Positions 24,232-36,900 of a stretch of DNA of 64,000 nt are shown one piece after another. Both the position numbers and the translations under genes were made by a program. Positions within the stretch are counted from its first letter, which is position 1. Each line of letters begins with the position of its first letter. The stretch comes from Musa acuminata AAA Group. Its lineage: Eukaryota; Streptophyta; Magnoliopsida; Zingiberales; Musaceae. The stretch lies in assembly GCF_036884655.1 (NCBI RefSeq), contig NC_088340.1, forward strand, positions 4,791,001 through 4,855,000. The letters are read 5' to 3'. The notes under the pieces were generated by a model. That model saw nothing but the letters and a program-made list of their open reading frames with translations, was not told the origin of the DNA and did not search any database.

Positions 24232-24858
24232 CTAGAGGAGCAGCAGTTTGAGCAGCATCAGCCCAGTTAGCGTCACCACGCAAGGCAGGGAGACAGTTCT
24301 GGGGCTGGATTTATTGGTGGACGGGGTAGTGGTGGACGGCGTGGTGCCGGCGGAGGGCGGGGTGGTGGTGGAGCTGGATGGAGGGGAGGGCGAGCTGGTG
24401 GAGGATGCCGTGACGGGGACCGCCACCTTCATCCCGTTGCTGCAGTGGCCGACGACCCCGCAGATGAAGTAGTACGTGCCTGCCTTGGAGAGCGTGACCG
24501 TCGTCTGCCCGTTGCTGTCGGTGCTGAGGGCGTTGCTGGCGGAGCAGGAGCTGTAGTCGGTGGCGCTCACTTGGTCTACGGTGTGTGCTCCGGCGATATA
24601 GTTGAACGCTGCAGTCGCCATGATACTGTTGAAACCTCGTCGAACATGTAGAGTGCATACAAATACAGACGTGGCGAAGGAAAGCTTACTGAGGGTGTCG
24701 CCGGTGACGAAGTTTTTCCCGGTCGTCCACTTGGAGTAATCGAACCCGTTGGTCCAACCCGTGGAATCTCCCACGGTGTAGTCGGTGGCCGCGGCCCATG
24801 TCGAGCAACAGAAGAGGAGGAGGACTCCCAGAGCTGCGGAGGTGCTGCACCCGGCCAT
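24232..24858 (-). CDS. Uclacyanin-type blue copper protein (phytocyanin), GPI-anchored
   Basis: Two exons, 24858-24690 and 24608-24232, with an 81-bp intron (24689-24609) between GTAAGC and CTGCAG. The spliced product is 181 residues: signal peptide 1-24, plastocyanin-like domain about 25-123, a Ser/Pro/Thr-rich linker typical of glycosylated cell-surface proteins, and a hydrophobic GPI-anchor tail. Likely type I copper ligands are H65, C106, H111 and M116; Met as fourth ligand fits uclacyanins rather than stellacyanins. C78 and C112 probably form the usual disulfide. Splicing restores GDTLTFNY, the family's standard intron position. An in-frame ATG 37 codons upstream lies before the TATA box and lacks a signal peptide, so I prefer the ATG given. 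Role: extracellular redox or cell-wall protein, function not known in detail. Confidence 0.9.
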   Translation of the reverse strand: MAGCSTSAALGVLLLFCCSTWAAATDYTVGDSTGWTNGFDYSKWTTGKNFVTGDTLSKLSFATSVFVCTLHVRRGFNSIMATAAFNYIAGAHTVDQVSATDYSSCSASNALSTDSNGQTTVTLSKAGTYYFICGVVGHCSNGMKVAVPVTASSTSSPSPPSSSTTTPPSAGTTPSTTTPSTNKSSPRTVSLPCVVTLTGLMLLKLLLL

Positions 24859-24921
24859 TCTGGGCTTCGTCCGAGAGATCGAAAGGGAGTGGACGCAGCA
24901 GAAGGGAGGCGTCGGGGTTGG

Positions 24922-24930
24922 GTATATAAA
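24922..24930 (-). promoter_or_regulatory. Probable TATA box of the blue copper gene
   Basis: Minus-strand TTTATATAC about 65 bases before the chosen ATG, leaving a leader of roughly 35-40 bases if transcription begins about 30 bases downstream. It supports the shorter start. Confidence 0.6.
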
Positions 24931-24969
24931 GCGAAGTGGTTTAGGTGGAGTGAGTAGGAGTAGGAACAC

Positions 24970-27134
24970 CTTCTCCAGTACTGCACTACGCTTTGCTTGT
25001 TTATTGAGACGGCATTGGGAAGGGAATAGCTTAGGAAGGACTCCATGCCGCCCAAGTGGGCGACCACATCTACTTAGCTTTGCATGGCTGTCAAAGATTC
25101 TTTACAGCTACCATTAGACTTTGATTAGGACATCTAAAAAAATGATTGTCAATTTGATTAGGAGTTTCATTATCAATTGTCTTTAGTACCTTTGGTTGAA
25201 TCGAAATTATTATCATTTTTACAATCATTGTTTCAATAAGTTTATCCTATTATGAAGATTGTTACTAACACAAATGATATGTGTCTCGTTGACCGCCTAA
25301 GGAGAAGGGTATGTGATTAAGGATTGAAAAGGTGAGATTCTACTTGAAAATGAATTTTCTTGCTAAGCTTCATCTCCTCTCCTCTCATGATAAAAGGCTA
25401 TGCAATGTTGTAAGAGCTCAAATAAGCCCACTTCACAACCTACACCATCTTGGAGTTTACGAGAATTTTTTTCGACTCACTAACTCAATTAAATCTCTCA
25501 TCGGTGCCTCTTGAAAACTCTATATAATCGTATTAGACATTCGACTCATTGCATCATAACTTAATATTATCTTCTTCACACATTTGAATAGATTTCTTAA
25601 TATTATAACTCGTTGGCTCACCAATCTTTATGTAGAATCTTAATATTATTTCTTGAATTGATGACTAATTTAATATAATATTTTTTTTATTAAAAAAATT
25701 ATTATCGCATACTAATCTAATCATTATAATTGATGGTTTGTTTTAGTTATGGGCTCGAGTATAATTAATGATTCTCGTACTTTACATGTCAATATATTTT
25801 ATTAATAACTTTTGAGTTATGGGCTTCAAGATAATTTTAATTATAATACACACTCGTGATAAAGTCTATCATTTTACTCTCGTATTTAAAGACGAGTCGA
25901 ATTTTAATTTATCATGAAAGTTTAGCCCAAAAATTTAATGAACCAAATCTAATATTATAAAATTTGATTCTTTAAATCCTTACTAATATTAAACGATTCT
26001 AAATTCTCTCTCTTTCCATCACTCGTAATAAACAGGAAACAGCCGTGTGGTTCTCATCTGTGTTGGCCCAACAGGGATCCAGGAAAACATAGTTAAGATC
26101 GGAGTCATCCCCTGCTCATGAACCTGTTTCTTCCTTTGCTGTAGATCTGAGTACAAAGATGCATACCGAATTCAAGTCACATTCGTTCATCGTCCTCTTT
26201 CGATATCACCACCTTCTGTAGACTGTAACGCGTGGAATGTCCAGAGACGAAGCAAGCTCAAGCATCATAAATAATCCAGTAGTAAAGCTGGTACAGGAAA
26301 GGATTTATCATCTGAAACCCAGATCATGTCTTGAATTTTCGTGCAGGTTTGGCACAGCCGCCGTGTGCAAGAAGGCGATCTTAGTAGTATTGCAGCTTCT
26401 GCTGCATCTTTGGATGTGAACGAGCCAAATCCATATCCTGTTGATCTTCTTGGATTGCTTTGGAAGATGACTTCAAGTTAAATTTCCTTCGATTACATTA
26501 TGGTTTGGATCACATGAGGGTTGTGAAGAGGAAGGGAGTCGGAGAAGATGAATCGCCATGATCGCAGAGGAGAGGAGCAGCAAATCTCACAGCCACGAAG
26601 TACCTGTAATCTCTTGCACCAAGTAACTACCAGATCAGCTGTCTAATTCCGCTCAGGATCCAGCTTTTCAATTCCGGGGCCCCACCCATACATACCGACG
26701 ATGCTTCCCCAACAGTTTCCTCATCCTACGTGGCTCTTCCAAAATCTTAGGCGTGAGGCCTGTCGGTGGGCCATACGTCAAGTAGTCCACACGCGTAAAT
26801 TGTCATTAGACTCTTTCTTTAAGACTAATCAACAAACACGCGTTTGTGAGAGGAAGCCGATGAGAGAGAGAGAGAGAGAGAGTTTCTTGGGTCAAACTAC
26901 GTTATATTCTCTTGGATCGAAGGCAAATGCCCGATATGAACTTTCATCTTCACGCAATCAAATAAGTGAATTGATTAGCTTGCAAAAATGTTTCTCTTCC
27001 GATCGAATATGAATCATTTCACCAATTGGTATAGCAAATTGTAATTACTTATACAAACAGATACAAACAATGTAGATTAAGCAGCAGCACTTCCTCTGTT
27101 TCATCTGTCATGCAGATCCTTATCCATGGCTTCT
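24970..27134. other. Intergenic DNA
   Basis: No gene supported. 25100-25990 is AT-rich. 26050-26700 has higher GC but only short, unrelated frames. A short (GA)n run is near 26862-26882. Confidence 0.5.
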
Positions 27135-28511
27135 TCAATTGGCTTTTGACTGATCTGTGCTTTCATTTTCCTCCGCTTGGATCTCTTTCTCCGACTGTTC
27201 TTTCTCAAGTAGTGGCTTGACCAATGTGTCTACTTCTTCCTTTACGACATCAACCTGCAGATTTTGGACAGTGTTGTAGAGACCTGTTAATCCTACTTCA
27301 AATCCAAAATGGTCAGAATACATAGTATGAGTTCTATCCATAGAAACATTATAAGATGGATGTAAAAGGAAGATGATTATACAAAGTCAAATACTTTTTG
27401 GTCATCGAATCTTTTAATGGCAGAGAGTTGACTTTAAGCAACCACGCTGTTTCTTCCTTGCAGTAAAAGCTACTCGAACACGGCATGATCTTGTGAAAGA
27501 AAAGAAACAGTTCTACAACAAGAGGGGATATCCATAGAAACATTATAAGATGGAAACATTATAAGATGGATGTAAAAGGAAGATGATTATACAAAGTCAA
27601 ATACTTTTTGGTCATCGAATCTTTTAATGGCAGAGAGTTGACTTTAAGCAACCACGCTGTTTCTTCCTTGCAGTAAAAGCTACTCGAACACGGCATGATC
27701 TTGTGAAAGAAAAGAAACAGTTCTACAACAAGAGGGGATATCGACCTCATGAATGATGGATTCAGCTAGTTTTGCGTCGTGTTCTACTTTCTCGGCGATC
27801 TTCTCGATCAGCAACGCCTTCGCCTTAAGACTATCACCTTCAGGAAGTGCAGCGGCAACATCAGACGCTATCTTCTCCGTCACCTCCGCCACCTTCTCCA
27901 CTGTTTCTAGAGCAACTTCTGCAGCCTTCTCTATGCCACCTGTTGCATCAAACACAAGCTAAGCATAACCCAAGCTTGGATTTGCATGGCCAGTTGGGAA
28001 GAGCAAGTTGTTTCAGTACCTCCTCTCTTAATTATTCTCGTGTAGAAGGGTATGGCAGCGATGACGAGGGAACCCAACACCCATCTGGCCCTTCAGACAT
28101 CAAACACAATGAGAAGGAAGAAAGGAAGAGAGCAGATGAACTGTGTGCAGTTATCTCGTACCATACGGGGATGTTCGATATGGGAAACCCAGAACCGGAC
28201 GATCCAACTGCACCTGCAGCAGCATTACTCCAGCCTCTGCATGGAATCAGGGCACTCATCACCGACTCACGATCATAACACAAAATCATCTAAGCTATCC
28301 TTAAACGAAGATCGTACTTTGAGCGCTCAGCTTTCCCGAAGCTTCCGCCGCTGGTGTTGGATGAGGCCATTGCTCGAGCAGCAGAAAGCCGATGTGTGCG
28401 AGAGGACGAGGAGGATGCTATGAGCTGACGAGGAAGAGCGACCCTTCCGCGAGAGATGGAATGGAAGGGATAGGCTGAGGAGAGACGACAAGAAACGAGA
28501 GCATGAGCCAT
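27135..28511 (-). CDS. Unrecognised probable plastid-targeted protein, Ala/Glu/Lys-rich helical
   Basis: At least three exons. Exon 1 starts at 28511 (MAHALVSCRLSSAYPFHSIS) and is rich in Ser, Arg and Ala with few acidic residues, like a chloroplast transit peptide. It runs to about KAERSKYDL near 28300. A middle exon, 27958-27746, encodes LVFDATGGIEKAAEVALETV and continues as amphipathic, charge-rich helix to SIIHE. The last exon, 27254-27135, encodes VDVVKEEVDTLVKPLLEKEQ and ends DQSKAN. The middle-to-last junction is canonical GT-AG and in phase. The first junction is not resolved: no GT donor near KYD joins in frame to the AG before LVFD, so a small extra exon or a defect is possible. I do not recognise the family. 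The last intron carries a 210-bp duplication. Confidence 0.6.
27338..27742. repeat. Direct tandem duplication, period 210 bp, inside an intron
   Basis: About 195 bases (from 'gaaacattataagatgga' to 'caacaagaggggata') occur twice, at 27343-27532 and 27553-27742, with no difference I can see. A 16-base piece, 'aacattataagatgga', is repeated once more at the join (27555-27570). Identity implies a very recent event or an assembly duplication. The second copy ends at the middle exon's splice donor. Confidence 0.92.
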
Positions 28512-31500
28512 GGTTTTGGTCTATGGATGATTATTTCCTGTGAATCCCAACCAATATATTAATGTGAGGATGAGATGGCGTAGCTTCCAAGTTTTGCATG
28601 CGGTCGACTGCATGCAACAAATGTTGACCTAATCAAACTATAGTAAACGTCAAATTGTCATAGATTGCAGTTCATTAGAGCTTATCGCATTTCTTCCAGA
28701 TAGAATTAGGACTTGGAGGATTCTGAAGTTGGTCAATGAATAATAAAAAAAAGACACCAAATTGAGACTGGTCATGTTGGATTAAATTACCAAAATATAA
28801 GAAAAGGATTATTTAGCAATGACCAAATGGGATTATGTCTCATTGGACATAATATTTTTTATTTAGTAACTAAAAACACTAAAAACAACTTTAATTGGTT
28901 GAGAAATATTCATGATAATCATAACTAAAGATATAAAAGTACAATTGATAATAGGAAGATAAATCCTAATCAACAATTAAGCTACATACACACTAGTCCA
29001 AAATAGCAATTCAAAAAATATATAGACTTTTCGAGATAACATTTTCGGATAGGTGTGGGTCCAAATCCATAAGTTCTTGGACCTATAGAGATTTTAGTCA
29101 TTAATAGAAAAATACCAGTCATTATCTATGATGAAATTGGATACAAAAGATGGTTGGTCAATAATATTGATATTGAAAAAGATTGACCACTTTGATAGGG
29201 GTGTTGAATAATTTTTTAGGTGAAAGATAAAATTAATCCAAACTTGACATAAAAGATGTTGCTCTTATCGAGGATGGGAAAGATACGTCTATCCCAATGA
29301 AAACTTTGATAAGAGATATGTCACGAATCTTAAACCCATTTAGGAATTAATTTAGATTTGATTTATGAATTTTGAATTTTAGATTTGATTTTGGAGATTG
29401 GGAAATGGAAATCGCCCAAAATTGTTTCTTTTTTACACGTTAGTCAATTTGATCACGTGGGAAAATTTGCATGAGCAATGTCCATGCAACTTCGCCACCT
29501 AACGTTGCATAAAGAGAATTGTCCGTTCCATTCGTATTGGCAAACACTCTATCATGTTGACATGGTCAATGACCTCTTCAAACGCCACGTCCTCGCCGAT
29601 ATGGCCGTCCTACCGTCCTAGCTGACAACATTCAATCAATTAGGATGCTAGGAAAGATCTATATACCAAAACGAGTGATGATAAAGATACACGCGAAGTG
29701 GGTTGGAAAGCATTTCCCATCATCCATGAAGATTGAATTAAAGTAGAGGTGGGTTATCACTGCACGTCTCCACCGTGGATCGTACAGAAGGTGTTGTCAC
29801 CTTAATTTCCTTGAAAGTGTCGTTTACCAACGAGTGGTAACAGAGGAAAAATGAGACACGGACTTGGGGAAATAATAATGCATGTTCCTCTAGATGAAAT
29901 AATGGACCATTACGAGAGACTAATATGGACTTGAATGGAAGATATCTACATGAAATATGGACGTCCACAAGTGACATCACAGTGTTGAATTTTATGTGAC
30001 AAAGGGTAGACTTTTGGAATCATTTGTTGCATATGGAATACTGTACCTATTTTTCTAATTAATTTATTCTATTATAAATTAAGATTATTATCAAAACTAA
30101 TTAATAATACTAAAATTTATAAATAATAATAAAAATAATACTTATATAGTTTGCACGTCATCACAATATATAACTATAAATATATCTAAATATAAACACA
30201 ATCATAATAATATATTTATAATTAATAAATATATAATAGAAAATGCCCACATCCCCCAATCTTTTATATGCATGTGTGACCCAAGTTCAAGATGCTCCTT
30301 CTTGGGCTCTTTGTTGGAATCAAATCGATCTCATCGGGCCTAAAAAGTAAAGACCCTAACTTGGAGGCTTGATTGCTTCCGAGGGATTTGGACAACACTC
30401 TAAACAGGGTTACAAACGATGTTTCAATTGTACTTCATTAGTTTCACTTCTCTTCTTTTCAACCTGTCATGCATGTAAGATGCAAGGCAATGGTTGAAGC
30501 CATCTCATAGAATGAAAAGAAAACATTTGTGTTGTATCTATCCATGGTCAACACAGCTGCTTCTTGTTTATGGAGTATTGCCTTGTTAGATGCATGTAAT
30601 TTTCTAGATCGATTCTTGCGAGTGGCATACATGATACTAATTTGTTGTTGATGTAAAGTTACTCTAGTAGAATTAATTCGTTCCAGAGGAAGGGTGTCTA
30701 CACTTCAATCCATAATCTCTAGTAGCTTGCACGACCATCAAACACTTCAATAATGGAGTCTACAGTGATCTTCAACTAGCTGATGCTTCTTCCACATGTT
30801 TGCACACTCAATGCCTGCAATGGTGCTTGACTTTAGGATCCATCTACTTGTTGTTTTCTTCTGTAAGCTGCTTCAGTGTCATTTGCAGTGACATATGGGG
30901 CATCACCACTTTCAATCATACTGTGTTGTACTGTTCCAGGGGGACCCTGAAACATTTCCTGGAAATGTGCATGTCTACAGGCTTTAGGAACACCTTTTGC
31001 TGCAGTATTCTACACACTCTATGAGCCTACGGATGATCGGAAAGTGGTCCCTTGTGGATTCATAGATCTCTGTTCATCAACAACCTGCATGCTTGTCTCA
31101 GAGAAGAAGCACAAATGGCAGGACAATCCTCCAATAGTTATGTCGATCCGCTGCTTGACAAAGCCGTTTTAATCTTGTTTTGCTAATCATTGAACGCTTT
31201 TGCCTTTCTGGACAATGTTGTCTTCAACGGTGCAAGTTTCGGAACTTAGAATTCCCTTTTCCGAAGGAAGCTTTTGTTGGTGGAATACAGCTAAAGCTTT
31301 GCTCCTTTGCCCTATTCTTTAGATTGAAGAGAGCAGAACTTAAATTCATATATGTTCTTCTTTTCTACCTTCTACTTGGCCTTCGCTGTTCAATGTTAGA
31401 TTGGTCTGATCCATCAGACATCAAGCATTGTCATATTTCCCCCAAAGTTTGTGTGGGTTTCCTTCAGAATTCGAGTCCAATGAGAACACTTGACTGCTCT

Positions 31501-32358
31501 CAGGAAGACTTCTTCGAGACCGGAACAATATAAAATGGCCTTCTTGCTTGTTGAATTCATGCACAATATCTCCCCCAAATCATTGACTAATCCAGCCATA
31601 TTACAATCGTTGTCTCATCTGTTTGACTAATCTGATCTTTCAAGCATGCCATTGATAATTCTGACATATAATTAATTATGGTGGCGTACTCTCTATGATC
31701 ACTACAAGAGAAGTTTTAGAAGCTACAATCTCGGGAAGATGATGTACTAATATCCTGAATCCTTTCTTCTTCTTCCTTCTCTTTCTTTCTTCTTATCCGA
31801 AAGGAAACGACACTACGATTCAAAGATGCCGATGGATCATTCAACTCTCTTCATTGGACCACAAGGAAAATAACATTGTGGAGGACGTAAAGAAATGCTT
31901 CATCGCATCTTGTGGGATCTCCAGAGATGCTCTGTCCATACTGAATTCAGAAAACATAATTGTTTTTGCATTCCAAGACATTCTCGTCTGAAGCATTAGG
32001 TAATGACATCCACAGGTGTTCATAGTTGAATGTAGGTCATAGATCACCCACTTTCTCTAATCGTGCTCGAAATGTGACAATTTTTCCTACAATCTCGGAG
32101 GAAATCGCGGGTCTTTGATCCATCCCAACATGAAATCGGACGTTGTTCTATGAGAAATCTATGGCAGACATCCCTCTGTGCCTTTTCCTAATGAACTCAG
32201 CTCATATCATTGACGCTTTAATGCGGCAGACGTTAGATCCCCTTCGTCTAACAATGCATTAAAAGACTCACGATGTGATACAGTTTCTCTCACGCAAAGC
32301 CATTTCATTAAGCAGCAAACAGCAATCTAATAGCGCATACAATTATGATATCATAGGA
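28512..32358. other. Intergenic DNA
   Basis: No gene supported on either strand. 28700-29400 and 30040-30240 are AT-rich. 30300-32300 has short frames only. The last few hundred bases probably include the bHLH gene's 3' untranslated region. Confidence 0.5.
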
Positions 32359-33903
32359 TTAGTTTTGAGCAGCCTCCGCCTCGACCCTTACAATTATTTG
32401 GTGGACTGCTGTGGCAATCACATCCACCGATGTACACTGGCAATCATCTTCAACCTGCACCAACAGCAGCAACGTTGACTCGCAATTCATAGCGTCGAGA
32501 GAGGAGAATGGAGTCAAGAGACTGGCGTGGCTGGCTCATCATACCTTGAGACTGAAGCAGTAGAGAACCATTTCGTCGACGGTGGTCACGTTGAGGTGTA
32601 GCGTCGTCAGCCGCAGGCCTTGCAATCCCAGCACCAACTCCAGCAGCTGCCTGGGTCGCCACCTCGAGAAGATCTTGATGTTGGCATGGCTCTCAAAGAT
32701 GGTGACCTCGATGTCCGCCACCGCGTCGCCGGTACTGCCATCGCTGGCAGTGCTTGAGGGGCTTGAGGAGTACTGAGGGAAGGTGAAGAAGTCAGCAAAA
32801 GGAGCTGCCTGAGATCTTCCTCTGATCCGCTTCCGAGCCTCGAGAGATTGGACCAGGTGTTCGAGCTCTTTAACGAAGTTTATGGCACCTCCAACTATGG
32901 AAGCTTGATCACCCTGTCCAGGTAGAGTGAATTGAAAGGACTAGAGACTGCAGGTTGTAATCCAATATGCCTATTTCTCTCAAGAAAGTGAGGAAGTCAT
33001 AGTTCCAAGTTCCAAGAAAGGATTCAACTATAGTTATTGAGTTGATTTTAGGCTATAGATGTGGAAACATGTGGGAGAAGATGGTGCAACTTTTTACTGT
33101 ACTGATAACTGATGCATGACAACTAGAATCTTTACCATGTTGGACACAAAGCTGTCACTGTTCTTACTCGCTGCCATTAGTGTCTTCAGAATGAAGACTA
33201 CAAACCAGCAAGGCAGCAACATGTCATCTGATGAGATTACGAGGAAAAAGTGGTACATATATCGAATATAAGGAAACCAAAAGCTGATATGAGTGGAAGT
33301 AAGCACTCGAATCACTGCAGAGTGGGAGAATATGAGGTTTGAGAGAAGCTTCAGTAGGGATGGAACCATATGCTGCAAGATGCGGAAGCTTATAAGGATG
33401 AAGAGAGAAGGAAGACGAACCCTTTGGGCGTAGGAGGCCGGCATGAGCGACCGGAGCACCGCGAGGTACTCGTTCATCAGCTTCCGCCGGTTGCGCTCCA
33501 CCGCAATGTGAGTCATCCTCTGGTTCTCCACCTCTTCCTTGTTCTTGAATCTCTTAACCCGCCGCCTCTTCCGCCGGCCTGCCACCGCCTCTTGGAAAAC
33601 AGCAGCCGCGCCGAGTTCCTCCCCGGTCTTCTTCGGCGCCGGCGACGATGGTTTCACATCCCAATCGTCGGGGTTTTGCGCTATGGTGGAGCAACAAGTG
33701 TCCCAATTACACCCACGCTTTCCATCAACCACCTCCCGACCTTCGCCGCCGCCACCACCACCTATCTCGCACTCTATCAGGACTCTCTTCTCCTCCTCTT
33801 GCAACGGACCAGCACCAAAGTCATAGCGCCATGCTGCACCTCCCATGTTGTGAATCTCCTTCATGGCGAAGCCGTGTTGGAACACCGCAGCTTCCAGCGC
33901 CAT
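32359..33903 (-). CDS. bHLH transcription factor, subfamily Ia (bHLH94/96-like)
   Basis: Three exons, 33903-33421, 32913-32545 and 32454-32359, all with GT-AG junctions in phase 0, giving 315 residues. It begins MALEAAVF, the start typical of bHLH94/96-like proteins. Residues 111-122 are a basic stretch, followed by [20 protein letters not shown], whose H-E-R pattern (H132, E136, R140) is that of E-box binding. The helix-loop-helix crosses the first intron (YAQR joined to [20 protein letters not shown]), which is itself a confirmation of splicing. The C-terminal part from about residue 227 ([17 protein letters not shown]) is the ACT-like dimerisation domain of this group. Subfamily Ia also holds SPEECHLESS, MUTE and FAMA, but this protein has the general Ia form rather than those. 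It acts in the nucleus; targets unknown. Confidence 0.9.
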
Positions 33904-36900
33904 TTTCTTTCTGTAAATTAGCTATCTACGGACACCCACTCCAAGGAAACCTCAGACATAAACAAACACATGAAGACCAAACTCGCTTTTCTTGCGTGGG
34001 GGAGAGGAAGAAGCTGCTTAGGGGAGTCTTAAAGGCCTCAGCGCAAGCAAAACAACAAGACAAGGTTGCCATATGAGGCCAAGAAGCGCAAGTAACAAGT
34101 AACATGGTGGTGAGTTGGGCTAGAGTGTTCCTTTGTTTGTGTTAAGGTGGTGGGAGAGGGCTATTACGAACATGTATTATAAGTTTGCCATGGCCAAAGA
34201 TGAGAGGAAAGGGTGAGGGAAAAGGCTGCCATGAAAAAGAGGTGGCACGCAACAGGAGCTCAGATGCTCTGCGTGCCTCGATATCGAGACTTGGGAGTGA
34301 CAGCCAAGTGTGAGGCAGCATGGTTCTTGCTGGGGCCAAGGGGCCATGTGATCACCATGCCCACCTTTGTCCCTCTGCAATCTCATCTGCCATAAAGCCT
34401 GAACTGATATTTTTCCTAGATTTCTGCCACTCTCAGATCATACATTTCTTCAAATTTCTTTCGACGCAATGTATCAGATCTACTGTTTCATGTTCTGTCA
34501 GTCCTTCTACGTTGCTTGGGAGTTTGGATCACGGAGGAGGGAATCAAATGCGGGATAGTACAAAACATCATAGTATAGGGGTTTCTGCTCTCGGGCGTCA
34601 GAGGAGATCGGAAGGTCAGCTCTAACTTCGTAGTTCACTGTTGACGCTTTGATTACTGGAACGTAGCACATAGCATTTCTCCGAGAAGATTCACCTCGAA
34701 CAACAGGGGAGCATGATCATTGTGTTCACTACACTGTCAAACTTAATCATGCCCAAGAATGCAGAAATGTCTTCAATCGATTCCATCAGACAAGATTCCA
34801 ATCAGGCTTCTGGCTTCTGTCTCAAGCGATATTATATTACTGACACTGAAGTGGGGGTGTGTGTTGGGTATCAAGCAATTATTCCAAGATGTGGTTGTCT
34901 GACAAGTAATTCCACGCTGCTTGTGGATCCTGTTCATGGGGGTGTTCATCTCAGTGAGTCCTAGAAATGGAGACTTGGTGTGGGGATTCTGTGCGACAAA
35001 TGGGTGGACCAATATGCATCAAATCATCTCATCTGGCTATCCTTGGTCGCAGGCTAGAAAGAGATTGGTTTGCATTTCACTTTCATCAGCTCTGCTGTGA
35101 TATTTCCGCATCGTCTGCTCATGTGTTGTCTGCAAGAAATTATGATTCTTTCGCTGTATGATCACCTGACAAGCTAGAGGAGGACGTATATGTGATCAAG
35201 AGATAGGCAGCTGTGAAAGTGCTCCTACTGCTCTGCCATAGCCCAAAATGATGGATGCTATGAGTTGGAGTAGATTCTGAAACAAAGTGTTTTAAGAGTT
35301 GTTAGAACAATGCAAAATCCATGGTTCATTCTCTATGCTATGTTTCTGAGGCTGCAACTCATGAAATCTTATAGCCAAATCCAAAGATGCATCTCAGGCT
35401 TTACGATGCTGAAACAATTGGATGTCAAATTATGGGAAGAACGCAAAGTGGGGTCTCAAAGGACTCGAAGAGTTTTTGGTGTTGAAGCTGCAGCAACTTG
35501 TCATCGTTACCTTTACCAAATGACTTGTGTGTAGAAAGGAACAGTCTCTCCCCTTCCATGAGATCTGCCATTGCCGATTCATCTTGACATGCATGCAAGT
35601 GATTTCATTTGCTCATGTATCAACCTATAGATGATGTTATGTATTCTTCTATGAGCAAGATGAAGAAGAAGAAGAACAAAAGCTCAATGATGATTTGATC
35701 ATACGTACCTTGGTCATGGGGAAGCCCTGAAGACCCATGTGGGTGTGGAATATTGAAGCTGTCATGTTATTATCAGAGCAGCAGGAGGCAGATCAAAGCT
35801 TTGTCTCTTCTTGTATGACAACCCTTCCCATCGTGACAACACAGACTCTTCATATCCACAGTGGATTGCAGGGATTCACCTCTGTGGTGTACATGTAAAG
35901 CATCACAGAAAAATGTTATGCAACACTCAATTCATTCAACATTCACCCATTATTCTTTTACCATTTAGTCTGAAAAAAAAAAGGATAATATGAATAGCCA
36001 CTGCATTTTATATAAGTAGAAGATCCAAGAAGCATCAATAAATAAAAGAATTCACAGTGTCAAGAATGCATGAACTTAGATTTATAATGCAATCGCATCC
36101 ACCAAAAAGTCAAAGAGAATCCCCATACATTGGTCCTGTGTATGTATCCGATCGATAAAAACCAGAATCCAATCCATGGAGTGATTGATTTAAGCTACAT
36201 AGAAAGAGACCTGACACTCAACAGGAAGAGTCTACCTTCAACAAAAAGTTCTTTGCCTTTTTCCTTTTCTGTACTTCCCTTCATTGTAGATTTCTTTGAA
36301 GCATTTAGGTCCACACTACCAAGAAAAAAAAAGAAAAAGGTTAACAACAAGCAAGGATTTATATGGATAAACTAAATTTAGGATTTACCCAAACTCACTA
36401 TATGATGCACCATATAATCAGCCTAAAAGGCTCATATGTTTCTACTTTTGGATTATTCGAATCTTCGTTAATTTAAATATCGGATGATTTATTATGCGAT
36501 ACATCCTAACTTCATTTTTGTATAATCATTTGTCGAATCTTCTTTTTTTTTTCTTTTTCTTTTTCATATCTAGCTTGTGATAAGTTTGGAAACCAAACCC
36601 AAATCGGCTATCAAGTATAAGATAATCAAAATATAAAATAACAAATACTAAGATAAGAGTGGACATCCTTACGAGTACATAAATTTGTCATATCTTCGGA
36701 TCGATAATGGATTTGTACATTGGTTATTCTAATTAGAAAAATAATAATAAATTGGATATAGAGACACTCAGAAGTATTCATTATATCATTCCAGAAGAAA
36801 GGAATCAATGGTGTCATTCCTATAGATCAATTTTTACATGCATGATTGATTACTCCTCTGAAAGGACTTTAATTATCATTCTGTGAACTTTGCTGCATCA

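Noticed and set aside
33094..33420. Continuation of the bHLH first exon as an open frame
   Set aside because: It is intron read-through: the helix-loop-helix is completed only by splicing from 33421 to 32913.
35740..35775. Sequence 'ttgaagctgtcatgtt' resembling miR167
   Set aside because: Several mismatches to the mature miRNA and no complementary arm nearby.
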